Below, in pieces: positions 1 to 6,071 of a stretch of DNA of 7,684 nucleotides (position 1 is the first letter of the stretch; every line of letters begins with the position of its first letter). A model generated the notes under the pieces. It was not told the DNA's origin. It worked only from the letters and a program-made list of their open reading frames with translations, and searched no databases. The stretch is taken from contig DVGM01000063.1 in the NCBI GenBank assembly GCA_018712705.1, positions 1 through 7,684 on the forward strand, written 5' to 3'. This DNA is from Aphodousia faecalis (GTDB lineage Bacteria; Pseudomonadota; Gammaproteobacteria; Burkholderiales; Burkholderiaceae_F). The translations under genes were made by a program, and so were the position numbers.

Positions 1-11
1 AGTTAGATAGC

Positions 12-87
12 GTCTCCATCGTCTAGAGGCCTAGGACACGACCCTTTCACGGTCGGTACCGGGGTTCGAATCCCCGTGGGGACGCCA
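12..87 (+). tRNA. tRNA-Glu (anticodon UUC)
   Basis: Complete 76-nt tRNA that decodes GAA/GAG. The acceptor stem pairs 12-18 with 77-83, including one T·G wobble at 15/80, and is followed by discriminator G84 and an encoded CCA (85-87). The anticodon stem 39-43/51-55 (CGACC/GGTCG) encloses the loop CTTTCAC with anticodon TTC at 46-48. The T arm 60-64/72-76 carries the canonical TTCGAAT loop. The sequence closely follows proteobacterial tRNA-Glu. An intrinsic terminator follows 12 nt later, so this is a monocistronic transcript or the last gene of one. No integrase gene or repeat of the tRNA 3' end was seen in the window, so nothing marks it as an attachment site. Confidence 0.97.
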
Positions 88-98
88 CTTTTCCAATG

Positions 99-122
99 AG
101 CAACCTCCTGGGTTGCTTTTTT
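99..122 (+). terminator. Intrinsic terminator of tRNA-Glu
   Basis: A 6-bp stem GCAACC (100-105) / GGTTGC (111-116) with a 5-nt loop is followed directly by six T residues (117-122). It lies 12 nt after the tRNA CCA end and has the right orientation to end that transcript. Confidence 0.88.
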
Positions 123-129
123 GTTGCCT

Positions 130-154
130 AAAAAAGGCCGCCTTGATGGCGGCC
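130..154 (-). terminator. Intrinsic terminator of the leftmost NSS transporter gene
   Basis: A perfect 7-bp G+C-rich stem GGCCGCC (136-142) / GGCGGCC (148-154) has a 5-nt loop. On the minus strand it is followed by a run of six T (plus-strand A residues 130-135). It begins 13 nt after the stop codon at 168-170. It sits tail to tail with the tRNA-Glu terminator, which insulates the two converging transcripts. Confidence 0.9.
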
Positions 155-167
155 CGAAAAACAAAGA

Positions 168-1496
168 TTAGATACTTCTGGCAACGACAGTAATAATCAC
201 AATCGGTGAAATAATGCCGATGCCTAATCGAATGGCTGTCAGTGTTGCCGAAGATAGTGGGCAGGAAGCGGTTAGCTGTTTGCGGGTTTCCGGCCAGTTA
301 ACCCAAGCGGCAACAATAGCCAATCCCAACGCCGTTAACGGCATACCAATGTTACTGGTGAGGTAGTCGAGCAAGTCAAAGACCGTTTTGCCGAAAATCT
401 TAAAGTCTGCCAGAGGGCCGAAAGACATTGTGCAGAACACCCCGATGATCATAATCGAAATAAAAGCAACGGGAACGGCTGTACGACGGGAAACGTGCAG
501 ATCTCCCATTGCTGCAACGACAGCTTCAAAAATACTCACAGAGCTGGTGATCGCTGCCACAATCAAGCAGATATAAAATAGAACGGCAAAGAATGTACCA
601 AAAGGCATATGGGCAAAAACAGCGGGCATGGTGACAAAGGTCAGACCGGGGCCCGCGGTGGGTTCAAGACCAAAAGCAAATACCGGCGGCATAACCATCA
701 AGCCGCCTAAAAGTGCAGCCAAAATACCCAGGAAGGCTACCCACGCTGTTGAATGAGGAAGATTGGCGTATTCTGAAAGATACGAGGCATAAACAATCAA
801 AGTACCGGCACCCACAGACAGGGAGAAGAAGCAGAAACCCATTGCGTTGAATAGGGAGTCGGCATTGAACTCATCCCAGTTGAAGCTGAACATGAATTCC
901 ACGCCTTGCCAAGCGCCGGGTAATGTGAGACCACGGATAATCAATACGATCATCAGGATAAAAAGAGTCGGCATCAGATATTTAGCCAAACGTTCAATAC
1001 CGGCTTGAACGCCGAAAATAACGACACCGGCGGTCATGATCATAAAGACGATTTGGTAGAAGATGCCGAGAACGGGGTCACTGGCAAAATTGTTAAAGTG
1101 AGTACCCAATTGAGACAGGTCAGTGATAATGCCATTGCCCATGGCGGCATCAACGGCATAGGCTACGCACCAACCACCGATTGTTGAATAAAAAGTCAAA
1201 ATTAGAAAACCGGTGGCAATACCGACTGTACCGAAAATACCCCAAAATTTGGATTTGCCGACACGAATCATGCTATTGATGGAAGCAGCTCGACCGGCAC
1301 GTCCGACAACCATTTCAGCTAGCAGTAAGAACATCCCGAGCGTAAAGCAAAACAGAATGTAAGGAATGATGAAGGCCGAGCCGCCGTTGGTGCCTGCCAT
1401 ATAAGGGAATTTCCAAATAGCACCTAAGCCGACCGCAGCACCAGCACTGGCAAGAATAAAACCCAAGCGTGAAGTCCATAAATCACGAGAAGACAT
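168..1496 (-). CDS. Sodium-dependent amino acid symporter, NSS/SNF family (copy 1)
   Basis: Inner-membrane Na+-coupled symporter of the neurotransmitter:sodium symporter family (SNF, PF00209; relatives LeuT, TnaT, Tyt1, MhsT). It has 442 residues and about 11 membrane spans, the usual bacterial length. TM1 carries the family signature around AVGLGAIWKFPY (21-32); unwound TM6 has SLSVGAG (225-231); TM3 has a Tyr (Y103) aligning with substrate-binding Y108 of LeuT. The Na2 site looks intact (A314, T317, S318 in TM8). The Asn of LeuT Na1 (N27) is replaced by Ala26, and TM7 (about 254-270) has no Asn or acidic residue. The start is placed at ATG 1496, where AAAAGG lies 9 nt upstream; an in-frame ATG at 1502 would leave only 3 nt. 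It lies 151 nt downstream of a paralogue on the same strand. The substrate is probably a hydrophobic or aromatic amino acid (inference). Confidence 0.93.
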   Translation of the reverse strand: MSSRDLWTSRLGFILASAGAAVGLGAIWKFPYMAGTNGGSAFIIPYILFCFTLGMFLLLAEMVVGRAGRAASINSMIRVGKSKFWGIFGTVGIATGFLILTFYSTIGGWCVAYAVDAAMGNGIITDLSQLGTHFNNFASDPVLGIFYQIVFMIMTAGVVIFGVQAGIERLAKYLMPTLFILMIVLIIRGLTLPGAWQGVEFMFSFNWDEFNADSLFNAMGFCFFSLSVGAGTLIVYASYLSEYANLPHSTAWVAFLGILAALLGGLMVMPPVFAFGLEPTAGPGLTFVTMPAVFAHMPFGTFFAVLFYICLIVAAITSSVSIFEAVVAAMGDLHVSRRTAVPVAFISIMIIGVFCTMSFGPLADFKIFGKTVFDLLDYLTSNIGMPLTALGLAIVAAWVNWPETRKQLTASCPLSSATLTAIRLGIGIISPIVIITVVARSI

Positions 1497-1502
1497 AGTC
1501 AT

Positions 1503-1647
1503 ATACCTTTTGCTTTGTATAAGAAAGCTTATTTTTTTTAGAAATTCTTTTTCCGCAATGCTTTCTGAAACTAACGGAAACAGGATTTATTGATCTTCCT
1601 CTGTTAGGAGGACAGTAAAAACCATCCTCCCTGGCAAGATGAGGAAT
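1503..1647 (-). other. Spacer between the two NSS genes, with weak hairpins
   Basis: This 145-nt gap separates the paralogues. On the minus strand it holds a 6-bp hairpin (arms 1607-1612 and 1625-1630, GGAGGA/TCCTCC, 12-nt loop) 17 nt after the upstream stop codon, but no T run follows, so it is not a convincing terminator. A second small hairpin (GCTTT/AAAGC, 1512-1516/1524-1528) sits just upstream of the ribosome binding site of copy 1. I found no good sigma-70 promoter. Copy 1 may be read through from copy 2 or have its own weak promoter. Confidence 0.4.
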
Positions 1648-2991
1648 TTAACTGAAAAGCCCTGCGCCCGCGATCACAACAATGACGCAGGGCACGATAA
1701 ATCGAATCAAGAAATGTGTCGTTACTAAAACTTTGTCATTCATGGGAGAGGTGAGAGTGAGTTGTTTCTTCATCACCGGCCATACCAGATAGCCCCCAAC
1801 GATTGCGATACCCATTGCTCCGATCGGCATACCGACGTTGCTGGTCAGAAAGTCAAGCAGATCAAAGAATGTTTTACCTGCCAATTTGTAACCGGACAAT
1901 GCTCCGAAACTTAACGCACAGACAACGCCTAAAACGGACAAGGCAATCGTATTGAGCATAATGCTGTTTCTTCTCGAGACGTGGTATTCATCAACAAGAA
2001 ACTGCACGCTCATCTCCAGGATGCTGATTGCACTTGTGAGTGCCGCCACCACCAAGCAGATGTAAAAGAGGATAGCAAAGCCTTGACCAAAGGGCAATTG
2101 GGCAAACACCGCAGGCATCGTGACAAAAGTCAAACCTGGGCCAGCCGCCGGGTCCAAACTGAACGCAAAAACAGCCGGCATGATCATCAATCCTCCCAAT
2201 ATAGAGGCGAGAACCGCTAAAAAGGAGATCCAGGCAACCGAAGTCGGAAGGTTGGCTTTGTCGGACAAGTAGGAACCGTAATTCATCATGGAGCCTGAAC
2301 CCAATGAAAGGGAGAAAAAGGCAAAGCCCATGGCATTTAAAAGGGAGGAACCGTTGAACGCTTCGGGATCAAACTTGAACATAAATTCGACCCCGTCCCA
2401 AGCGTGAGGCAACGTCAGTCCTCTCACAATCAGGCAAAGCATAAGAATGAAGAGGGTCGGCATTAAAAGTTTAGAGATGCGTTCAATACCTTTTTCAACC
2501 CCAAAGACGATGACGCCAGCCGTTAGTGTCAAAAAGGCCAGCTGCATGACAACAGCCCGCGGGCCATCGGTGACAAAGTTATCAAAGTGGCTACCCAGCA
2601 TGGCGGTGTCGGTTATGAGTCCTTGACCGATACAGGCATCAAAGAGATAGTTTAGACACCAACCGCCAATCACTTGATAAAAGGACAGGATTAAAAAACC
2701 GGTCAATACGCTGATTTTTCCAACGCCTCCCCAGAAGGGACCGCCGAAGAGTCTTAATGCATGGGCGGCACCGCCACGAGATGCACGACCTAAAGCCATT
2801 TCGATCATTAAAACAATAAAACCGATGGCAATGGTCAAAACAATGTAGGGAAGAATAAATGCGGATCCGCCGTTAGTACCGGCCATATAAGGAAATTTCC
2901 AAATGGCTCCCAATCCGACAGCTGAACCGGCACTGGCTAAAATAAATCCTAAACGCGTCCCCCAAACGGAACGCTCTGAAGAAGTCGTCAT
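1648..2991 (-). CDS. Sodium-dependent amino acid symporter, NSS/SNF family (copy 2)
   Basis: A second NSS/SNF symporter of 447 residues with about 11 spans. It is clearly paralogous to copy 1: they share GLGAIWKFPYMAGTNGGSAF in TM1, MPTLFILM in TM5, GPGLTFVTMPAVFA after TM7 and HVSRR after TM8. Y105 matches LeuT Y108, and A316/T319/S320 match the Na2 ligands. Ala29 replaces the Na1 Asn, and TM7 (256-272) lacks Asn or acidic residues. TM6 reads SLSLGSGS (227-234), so the residue at the LeuT F259 position is Ser here and Ala in copy 1; the pockets may differ. ATG 2991 is chosen because AAGGA (3000-3004) lies 8 nt upstream. The longer frame from 3015 would put that ribosome binding site inside the coding region and adds residues absent from the paralogue. 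The gene follows the ABC operon terminator, so it probably has its own promoter. Confidence 0.93.
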   Translation of the reverse strand: MTTSSERSVWGTRLGFILASAGSAVGLGAIWKFPYMAGTNGGSAFILPYIVLTIAIGFIVLMIEMALGRASRGGAAHALRLFGGPFWGGVGKISVLTGFLILSFYQVIGGWCLNYLFDACIGQGLITDTAMLGSHFDNFVTDGPRAVVMQLAFLTLTAGVIVFGVEKGIERISKLLMPTLFILMLCLIVRGLTLPHAWDGVEFMFKFDPEAFNGSSLLNAMGFAFFSLSLGSGSMMNYGSYLSDKANLPTSVAWISFLAVLASILGGLMIMPAVFAFSLDPAAGPGLTFVTMPAVFAQLPFGQGFAILFYICLVVAALTSAISILEMSVQFLVDEYHVSRRNSIMLNTIALSVLGVVCALSFGALSGYKLAGKTFFDLLDFLTSNVGMPIGAMGIAIVGGYLVWPVMKKQLTLTSPMNDKVLVTTHFLIRFIVPCVIVVIAGAGLFS

Positions 2992-3085
2992 CGCTTTGTT
3001 CCTTGTAAGTAGCATGAGATGGCAAGTGTCGGTATCCCGTCAGTTAAAAATGAGCCATCAAGCTTTTTTAAATAATCAGTTGGCT

Positions 3086-3091
3086 ATTCTA
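3086..3091 (-). promoter_or_regulatory. Possible -10 element for NSS copy 2
   Basis: TAGAAT on the minus strand matches TATAAT at five of six positions. It lies between the ABC operon terminator and the NSS gene and would give a leader of roughly 85-90 nt. The -35 region at normal spacing (AAGTTT or AGTTTT) is poor, so the call is weak. A promoter is expected somewhere in 2992-3136, given the strong terminator upstream. Confidence 0.25.
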
Positions 3092-3136
3092 GGACAAAGA
3101 GCGAAAGAAAACTTGGTACAAAAGGCTATTTTTACG

Positions 3137-3171
3137 AAAAAGCCGAAAAAACTCATTTGTTTTTTCGGCTT
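3137..3171 (-). terminator. Intrinsic terminator of the ABC transporter operon
   Basis: A perfect 13-bp stem (3140-3152 / 3159-3171, arm AAGCCGAAAAAAC on the plus strand) with a 6-nt loop. On the minus strand the 3' arm runs into a short T stretch (plus-strand A residues 3137-3140) before CG. It begins 10 nt after the ATPase stop codon and separates the ABC operon from the NSS genes. Confidence 0.85.
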
Positions 3172-3181
3172 CTGAACCCAG

Positions 3182-3970
3182 TTAAGACAATAACATCTCG
3201 TCCGTTACGACACCGGCACCCTTTTCAAAAAGGGCCAGTAGATCTGGAACCGTTAACTTTGATTTTTCTTCTTCTTTCACATCCACCACAATGCGGCCTT
3301 GATGCATCATGATCAGACGGTTGCCAAAACGAAGGGCATCACGCATATTGTGCGTGATCATGAGGGTGGTGAGGTGGTCTGCCTTCACCAATCGTTCTGT
3401 CAATTGGAGTACTTTTTCTGCCGTTTTGGGGTCAAGCGCTGCCGTATGTTCATCCAGCAGCAAAAGTCTGGGTTTGACAAGCGTTGCCATCAAAAGCGTC
3501 AGAGCCTGTCTTTGACCGCCGGAGAGCAAGCCGACATGGGCACTCATGCGATCTTCCAGGCCCAATCCCAGCTCCTTGAGTGCTTCTTTAAATTGAGCTG
3601 TTCTTTGAGTTTGAAAACTCCACCGAAGTCCGAGTTTTTTCCCTCTCCATGATGCAAGCGCCAAATTTTCCTCAATCATCATTTTGCTGGCGGTGCCTTT
3701 CATGGGGTCTTGGAAAACTCGGCCGATATATTGGGCCCGCTCATGTTCGGGCATCCGGGTGACATCAATGTCATCAATTCGAATTTGTCCCTGATCAATA
3801 TAAAAAGCACCGGCAATAGCGTTTAATAACGTTGATTTCCCAGCGCCGTTTGATCCGATGACTGTGGCAAAATCGCCGTCTTGTAGAGTTAGAGAAACTC
3901 CCTGCAAAGCGCGTTTTTCATTAACACTGCCTGGAAAAAACGTTTTGTGAATGTTGTCGATCGTAAGCAT
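3182..3970 (-). CDS. ABC transporter ATP-binding protein, TrpXYZ-like / COG1101 family
   Basis: Cytoplasmic ATPase that powers the importer encoded with it. It has 262 residues and all motifs in order: Walker A GSNGAGKST (39-47), Q-loop Q87 in VFQDP, signature LSGGQ (149-153), Walker B LLLLDE (169-174) with catalytic E174, D-loop ALD (178-180) and H-loop H207. The residue after the Walker B Glu is His (DEHTAALD) where most ABC ATPases have Pro; I recall this as a family trait of COG1101 and do not read it as a defect. ATG 3970 is preferred because GGAGAGG lies just upstream (GGAG to ATG spacing 6). An in-frame TTG at 3982 would start upstream of that site. It lies 18 nt after the permease stop and is the last gene of the operon. 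The family pairs with COG4120 permeases and COG2984 binding proteins. Confidence 0.95.
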   Translation of the reverse strand: MLTIDNIHKTFFPGSVNEKRALQGVSLTLQDGDFATVIGSNGAGKSTLLNAIAGAFYIDQGQIRIDDIDVTRMPEHERAQYIGRVFQDPMKGTASKMMIEENLALASWRGKKLGLRWSFQTQRTAQFKEALKELGLGLEDRMSAHVGLLSGGQRQALTLLMATLVKPRLLLLDEHTAALDPKTAEKVLQLTERLVKADHLTTLMITHNMRDALRFGNRLIMMHQGRIVVDVKEEEKSKLTVPDLLALFEKGAGVVTDEMLLS

Positions 3971-3988
3971 GAACCTCTCCAAGTAGTG

Positions 3989-4870
3989 TTAGGCACGGCG
4001 TTGCCGTTCGCGCCATTTTTCTCGAATTAAAGGCATGGACAGAGCTAAAGCCACAAGCAGTGCGGTAAAAAGTTTCAGATCATTGGGCGGCATCCCCAGT
4101 TGCAAGACGACGGCGATGACTAAGCGGTAAACAATGGAGCCTAAAATAACGGAGATGAGACAATTCTTAAAGCTCTTTGTCCCGAAAAGCACTTCCCCAA
4201 TAATGACAGAGGCTAAACCAATAACGATGGTGCCAGTACCCATGCCGACATCGGCAAAACCGTTGGATTGCGCGACGAGAGCCCCGGAGAGCGCGACTAA
4301 AGCGTTACTGATTAATAAGCCTAAAACAATCATTCGATTGGTGTTGACACCCTGTGCGCGGGCCATCTGGGAATTGCACCCTGTCGCACGGATTGCTGTG
4401 CCAATTTCTGTACCAAAAAACCAGTACATAAGACAACCAATGAACACAGCAGCAACAACGCCCACGGTCAGCATGGCAACCGTTGCGCTCATTCCGAAAG
4501 ATTCTGCATAGGAGAAGATGGTATCGACGCGCAGCAGCGCAACATTAGCCTTCCCCATTACGTGCAGGTTGACGGAGTAAAGGCCAATCATGGTAAGAAT
4601 CCCGGCTAAAAGGGCGGGGATTTTCAGTCGCGTTGTGAAAAAGCCCGTTACGATACCGGCCAGTGCTCCCGCGATGGCAGCTAGAAAAAAGGCAATGAGC
4701 ATGCCGTAGCCGTTGACAAGCGCAGTCGCCGCAACGGCAGCTCCGAGCGGAAAGCTTCCTTCAACCGACAAATCTGCAATATCAAGAACGCGAAAGGTTA
4801 TGTATACACCTAGAGCCAAGAGCGCCCACAAAAGACCTTGCGCGACGGTAGGTATCAAAATATCAATCAT
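3989..4870 (-). CDS. ABC transporter permease, COG4120 family (branched-chain permease fold)
   Basis: Inner-membrane channel subunit of the importer, 293 residues, with about nine hydrophobic stretches (roughly 8-27, 38-52, 56-76, 87-105, 128-150, 177-200, 212-230, 237-258, 267-282). The N-terminal part, with QGLLWALLALGVYITFR and then VEGSFPLGAA (36-45), is typical of COG4120. The stretch 153-180 (GTEIGTAIRATG onwards, ending GVNTNRM) is the cytoplasmic coupling loop that should contact the ATPase. The C-terminus is basic (REKWRERQRRA) and cytoplasmic. The start is uncertain: ATG 4870 has only a weak GAG upstream, and an in-frame GTG at 4888 would add six residues but has no better site. The gene follows the binding protein by 64 nt and precedes the ATPase by 18 nt. 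Substrate is unknown; an amino acid, possibly aromatic, is inferred from family and neighbours. Confidence 0.93.
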   Translation of the reverse strand: MIDILIPTVAQGLLWALLALGVYITFRVLDIADLSVEGSFPLGAAVAATALVNGYGMLIAFFLAAIAGALAGIVTGFFTTRLKIPALLAGILTMIGLYSVNLHVMGKANVALLRVDTIFSYAESFGMSATVAMLTVGVVAAVFIGCLMYWFFGTEIGTAIRATGCNSQMARAQGVNTNRMIVLGLLISNALVALSGALVAQSNGFADVGMGTGTIVIGLASVIIGEVLFGTKSFKNCLISVILGSIVYRLVIAVVLQLGMPPNDLKLFTALLVALALSMPLIREKWRERQRRA

Positions 4871-4891
4871 TTTCTCTGTGTCAAACACCCC

Positions 4892-4911
4892 GTTGTTCTA
4901 CAAAGAGCAAC
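4892..4911 (-). repeat. Hairpin between the binding-protein and permease genes
   Basis: GTTGTTCT (4892-4899) and AGAGCAAC (4904-4911) face each other across a 4-nt loop. In the transcribed minus strand seven of eight pairs form, with one C/A mismatch; read on the plus strand that position is a T·G wobble. No T run follows, so it is not a standard terminator. Hairpins at this place in importer operons often stabilise the binding-protein mRNA; that role is inferred here. Confidence 0.35.
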
Positions 4912-4934
4912 GAGGATATAAATATTCAATCGAA

Positions 4935-5921
4935 TTAGTAACGAACCAACTCTGCGTTCTTCGCGAGAGAGTCCGGAATTTTGACGCCGAGTTTTTCTGC
5001 TACGGATGCGTTGATTTTGGCCTTAAATTCTGTTTGGAAACGAATGGCCATGTTTTGCGGCTGAGCCTTGCCTTGCAATATGTCAGCACCCATATCGCCC
5101 GCAATGCGGCCGAGATTGTAGTAATCCACGCCGACCGTTGCCAGGCCGCCACCCTTTAGCATACCTTCTTCACCCGTGATGATGCCGATACCGGCAGGCG
5201 TTGTGATTTTGGTGAGAACAGGCATGGCCGAAGCAATAATGTTGTCAGTCGGCACATAAATGACATCGACTTTGTCGAGCATGCTCTGAGCTGTTTGCTG
5301 GACATCATTCACGGAGGAAACAGTCAGTTCCACCAACGTAAGGCCACGCTTTTGGACTTCTTCTTTTAGAATTTTTGCCTGAAATTGAGAGTTAATTTCC
5401 GAGCTGTTGTAGATTGTGCCGATACGCTTGGCATCGGGAACCAATTCAAGCATCAGTTTGACTTGTGCAGCCACGGGGTTCAAATCAGAAGAACCTGTCA
5501 CATTCGTATCGGGCTTTTGGTTAGATTTAACGAGTTTAGCTACCTCAAAATCAGTAACCGCTGTCGCGACAATCGGCGTTTTATCCGTAGCATTGGCGAC
5601 GACTTGGGCTGCGGGGGTAGCGATGGCAAAAATCAGTGGATATTTTTGAGTGACAAAACGCTGGGCGATATTGCCGAGGTTGGATTGATCAGCTTGAGCG
5701 TTTTGTTGGTCAAATTCCACATTTAATCCGCGAGCTTTAACGGCATCAACAATTCCGCGATTGGCTTCATCAAGAGCGGGGTGTTCAACTAACTGAACAA
5801 GACCCACGGTCGTGGAAGTTTTTGACTGGTCAGCCGGAGCACTTTTTTCTTCTCCGCAACCCGATAAAGCGATAAGACTTGCCGTAATAACGGCGGCAAG
5901 GGCAACTTTCCTGATTTTCAT
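4935..5921 (-). CDS. ABC transporter substrate-binding lipoprotein, TrpX-like (COG2984, PF04392)
   Basis: Extracytoplasmic binding protein that delivers substrate to the permease. It has 328 residues. A signal peptide (KIRK, then hydrophobic 6-19) ends in a lipobox ALSGC with lipidated Cys22, so the mature protein is about 307 residues and membrane-anchored. The binding domain spans about 38-325 with family segments VGLVQLVEHPALDEA (39-53), YNSSE (171-175), PTDN (224-227), GEEGML (250-255) and GVDYYNLG (264-271). This family includes streptococcal TrpX and related amino-acid binding proteins, but ligand specificity is not readable here. The start at ATG 5921 is firm: AAAGGA (5928-5933) lies 6 nt upstream. 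It is the first gene of a three-gene operon and is preceded by a long leader with several hairpins, which suggests control after transcription starts. Confidence 0.94.
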   Translation of the reverse strand: MKIRKVALAAVITASLIALSGCGEEKSAPADQSKTSTTVGLVQLVEHPALDEANRGIVDAVKARGLNVEFDQQNAQADQSNLGNIAQRFVTQKYPLIFAIATPAAQVVANATDKTPIVATAVTDFEVAKLVKSNQKPDTNVTGSSDLNPVAAQVKLMLELVPDAKRIGTIYNSSEINSQFQAKILKEEVQKRGLTLVELTVSSVNDVQQTAQSMLDKVDVIYVPTDNIIASAMPVLTKITTPAGIGIITGEEGMLKGGGLATVGVDYYNLGRIAGDMGADILQGKAQPQNMAIRFQTEFKAKINASVAEKLGVKIPDSLAKNAELVRY

Positions 5922-6071
5922 AGCCTATCCTTTGTTTTAGGTTCGGTCCTGCGCGAAAAATAGTCAGACAGTAAAGGGAGCGCAGTCCGATTTCTTCGGT
6001 AAGCCGATGGTTTTATTTAATCGGCTTTAGGCGCGGCCTACCACCCTTTGTAAGGTGACCGCTTCAGGTCA
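5922..6071 (-). promoter_or_regulatory. Structured 5' leader of the ABC operon (possible riboswitch or attenuator)
   Basis: On the minus strand, upstream of the binding-protein gene, inverted repeats are packed in series: TGACC/GGTCA (6056-6060/6067-6071), TAGGC/GCCTA (6028-6032/6036-6040), AAGCCGAT/ATCGGCTT (6001-6008/6020-6027, 11-nt loop), CCGA/TCGG (5987-5990/5996-5999) and CTGCGC/GCGCAG (5949-5954/5980-5985). Next to the start, CCTA and TAGG flank the ribosome binding site AAAGGA and could pair around it. The GCCUA arm from the TAGGC hairpin could also pair with UAGGC beside that site, allowing two exclusive folds. I could not match it to a known riboswitch class, and no Trp- or Tyr-rich leader peptide is visible. 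No T-run terminator is present, so control of translation is the better guess. Confidence 0.45.

Noticed and set aside
12..170. tRNA-Glu as an integration site for a genomic island
   Set aside because: No integrase gene and no repeat of the tRNA 3' end are seen elsewhere in the window; the neighbouring genes look like ordinary transport genes.
1512..1540. Plus-strand terminator-like hairpin followed by a T run
   Set aside because: GCTTT/AAAGC followed by TTATTTTTTTT looks like a weak terminator on the plus strand, but there is no plus-strand gene to end there; the stem is only 5 bp and A+T-rich.
2903..3175. Open plus-strand frame of 90 codons running into the intergenic gap
   Set aside because: Its first part is antisense to NSS copy 2, and its end is translated from the terminator stem of the ABC operon (the KKPKK and FFGF pattern).
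3170..3176. Unusual His after the Walker B Glu of the ATPase as a loss of function
   Set aside because: DEHTAALD is, as far as I recall, the normal form in COG1101 ATPases, and the catalytic Glu, signature and H-loop are intact.
3299..3652. Open plus-strand frames of 68 and 117 codons
   Set aside because: They lie wholly antisense to the ABC ATPase, whose motifs are all present; their translations are rich in Cys, His and Arg with no recognisable domain.
4713..5159. Open plus-strand frame of 148 codons
   Set aside because: It is antisense across the ends of the permease and binding-protein genes, both of which are certain. No ribosome binding site or family motif supports it.
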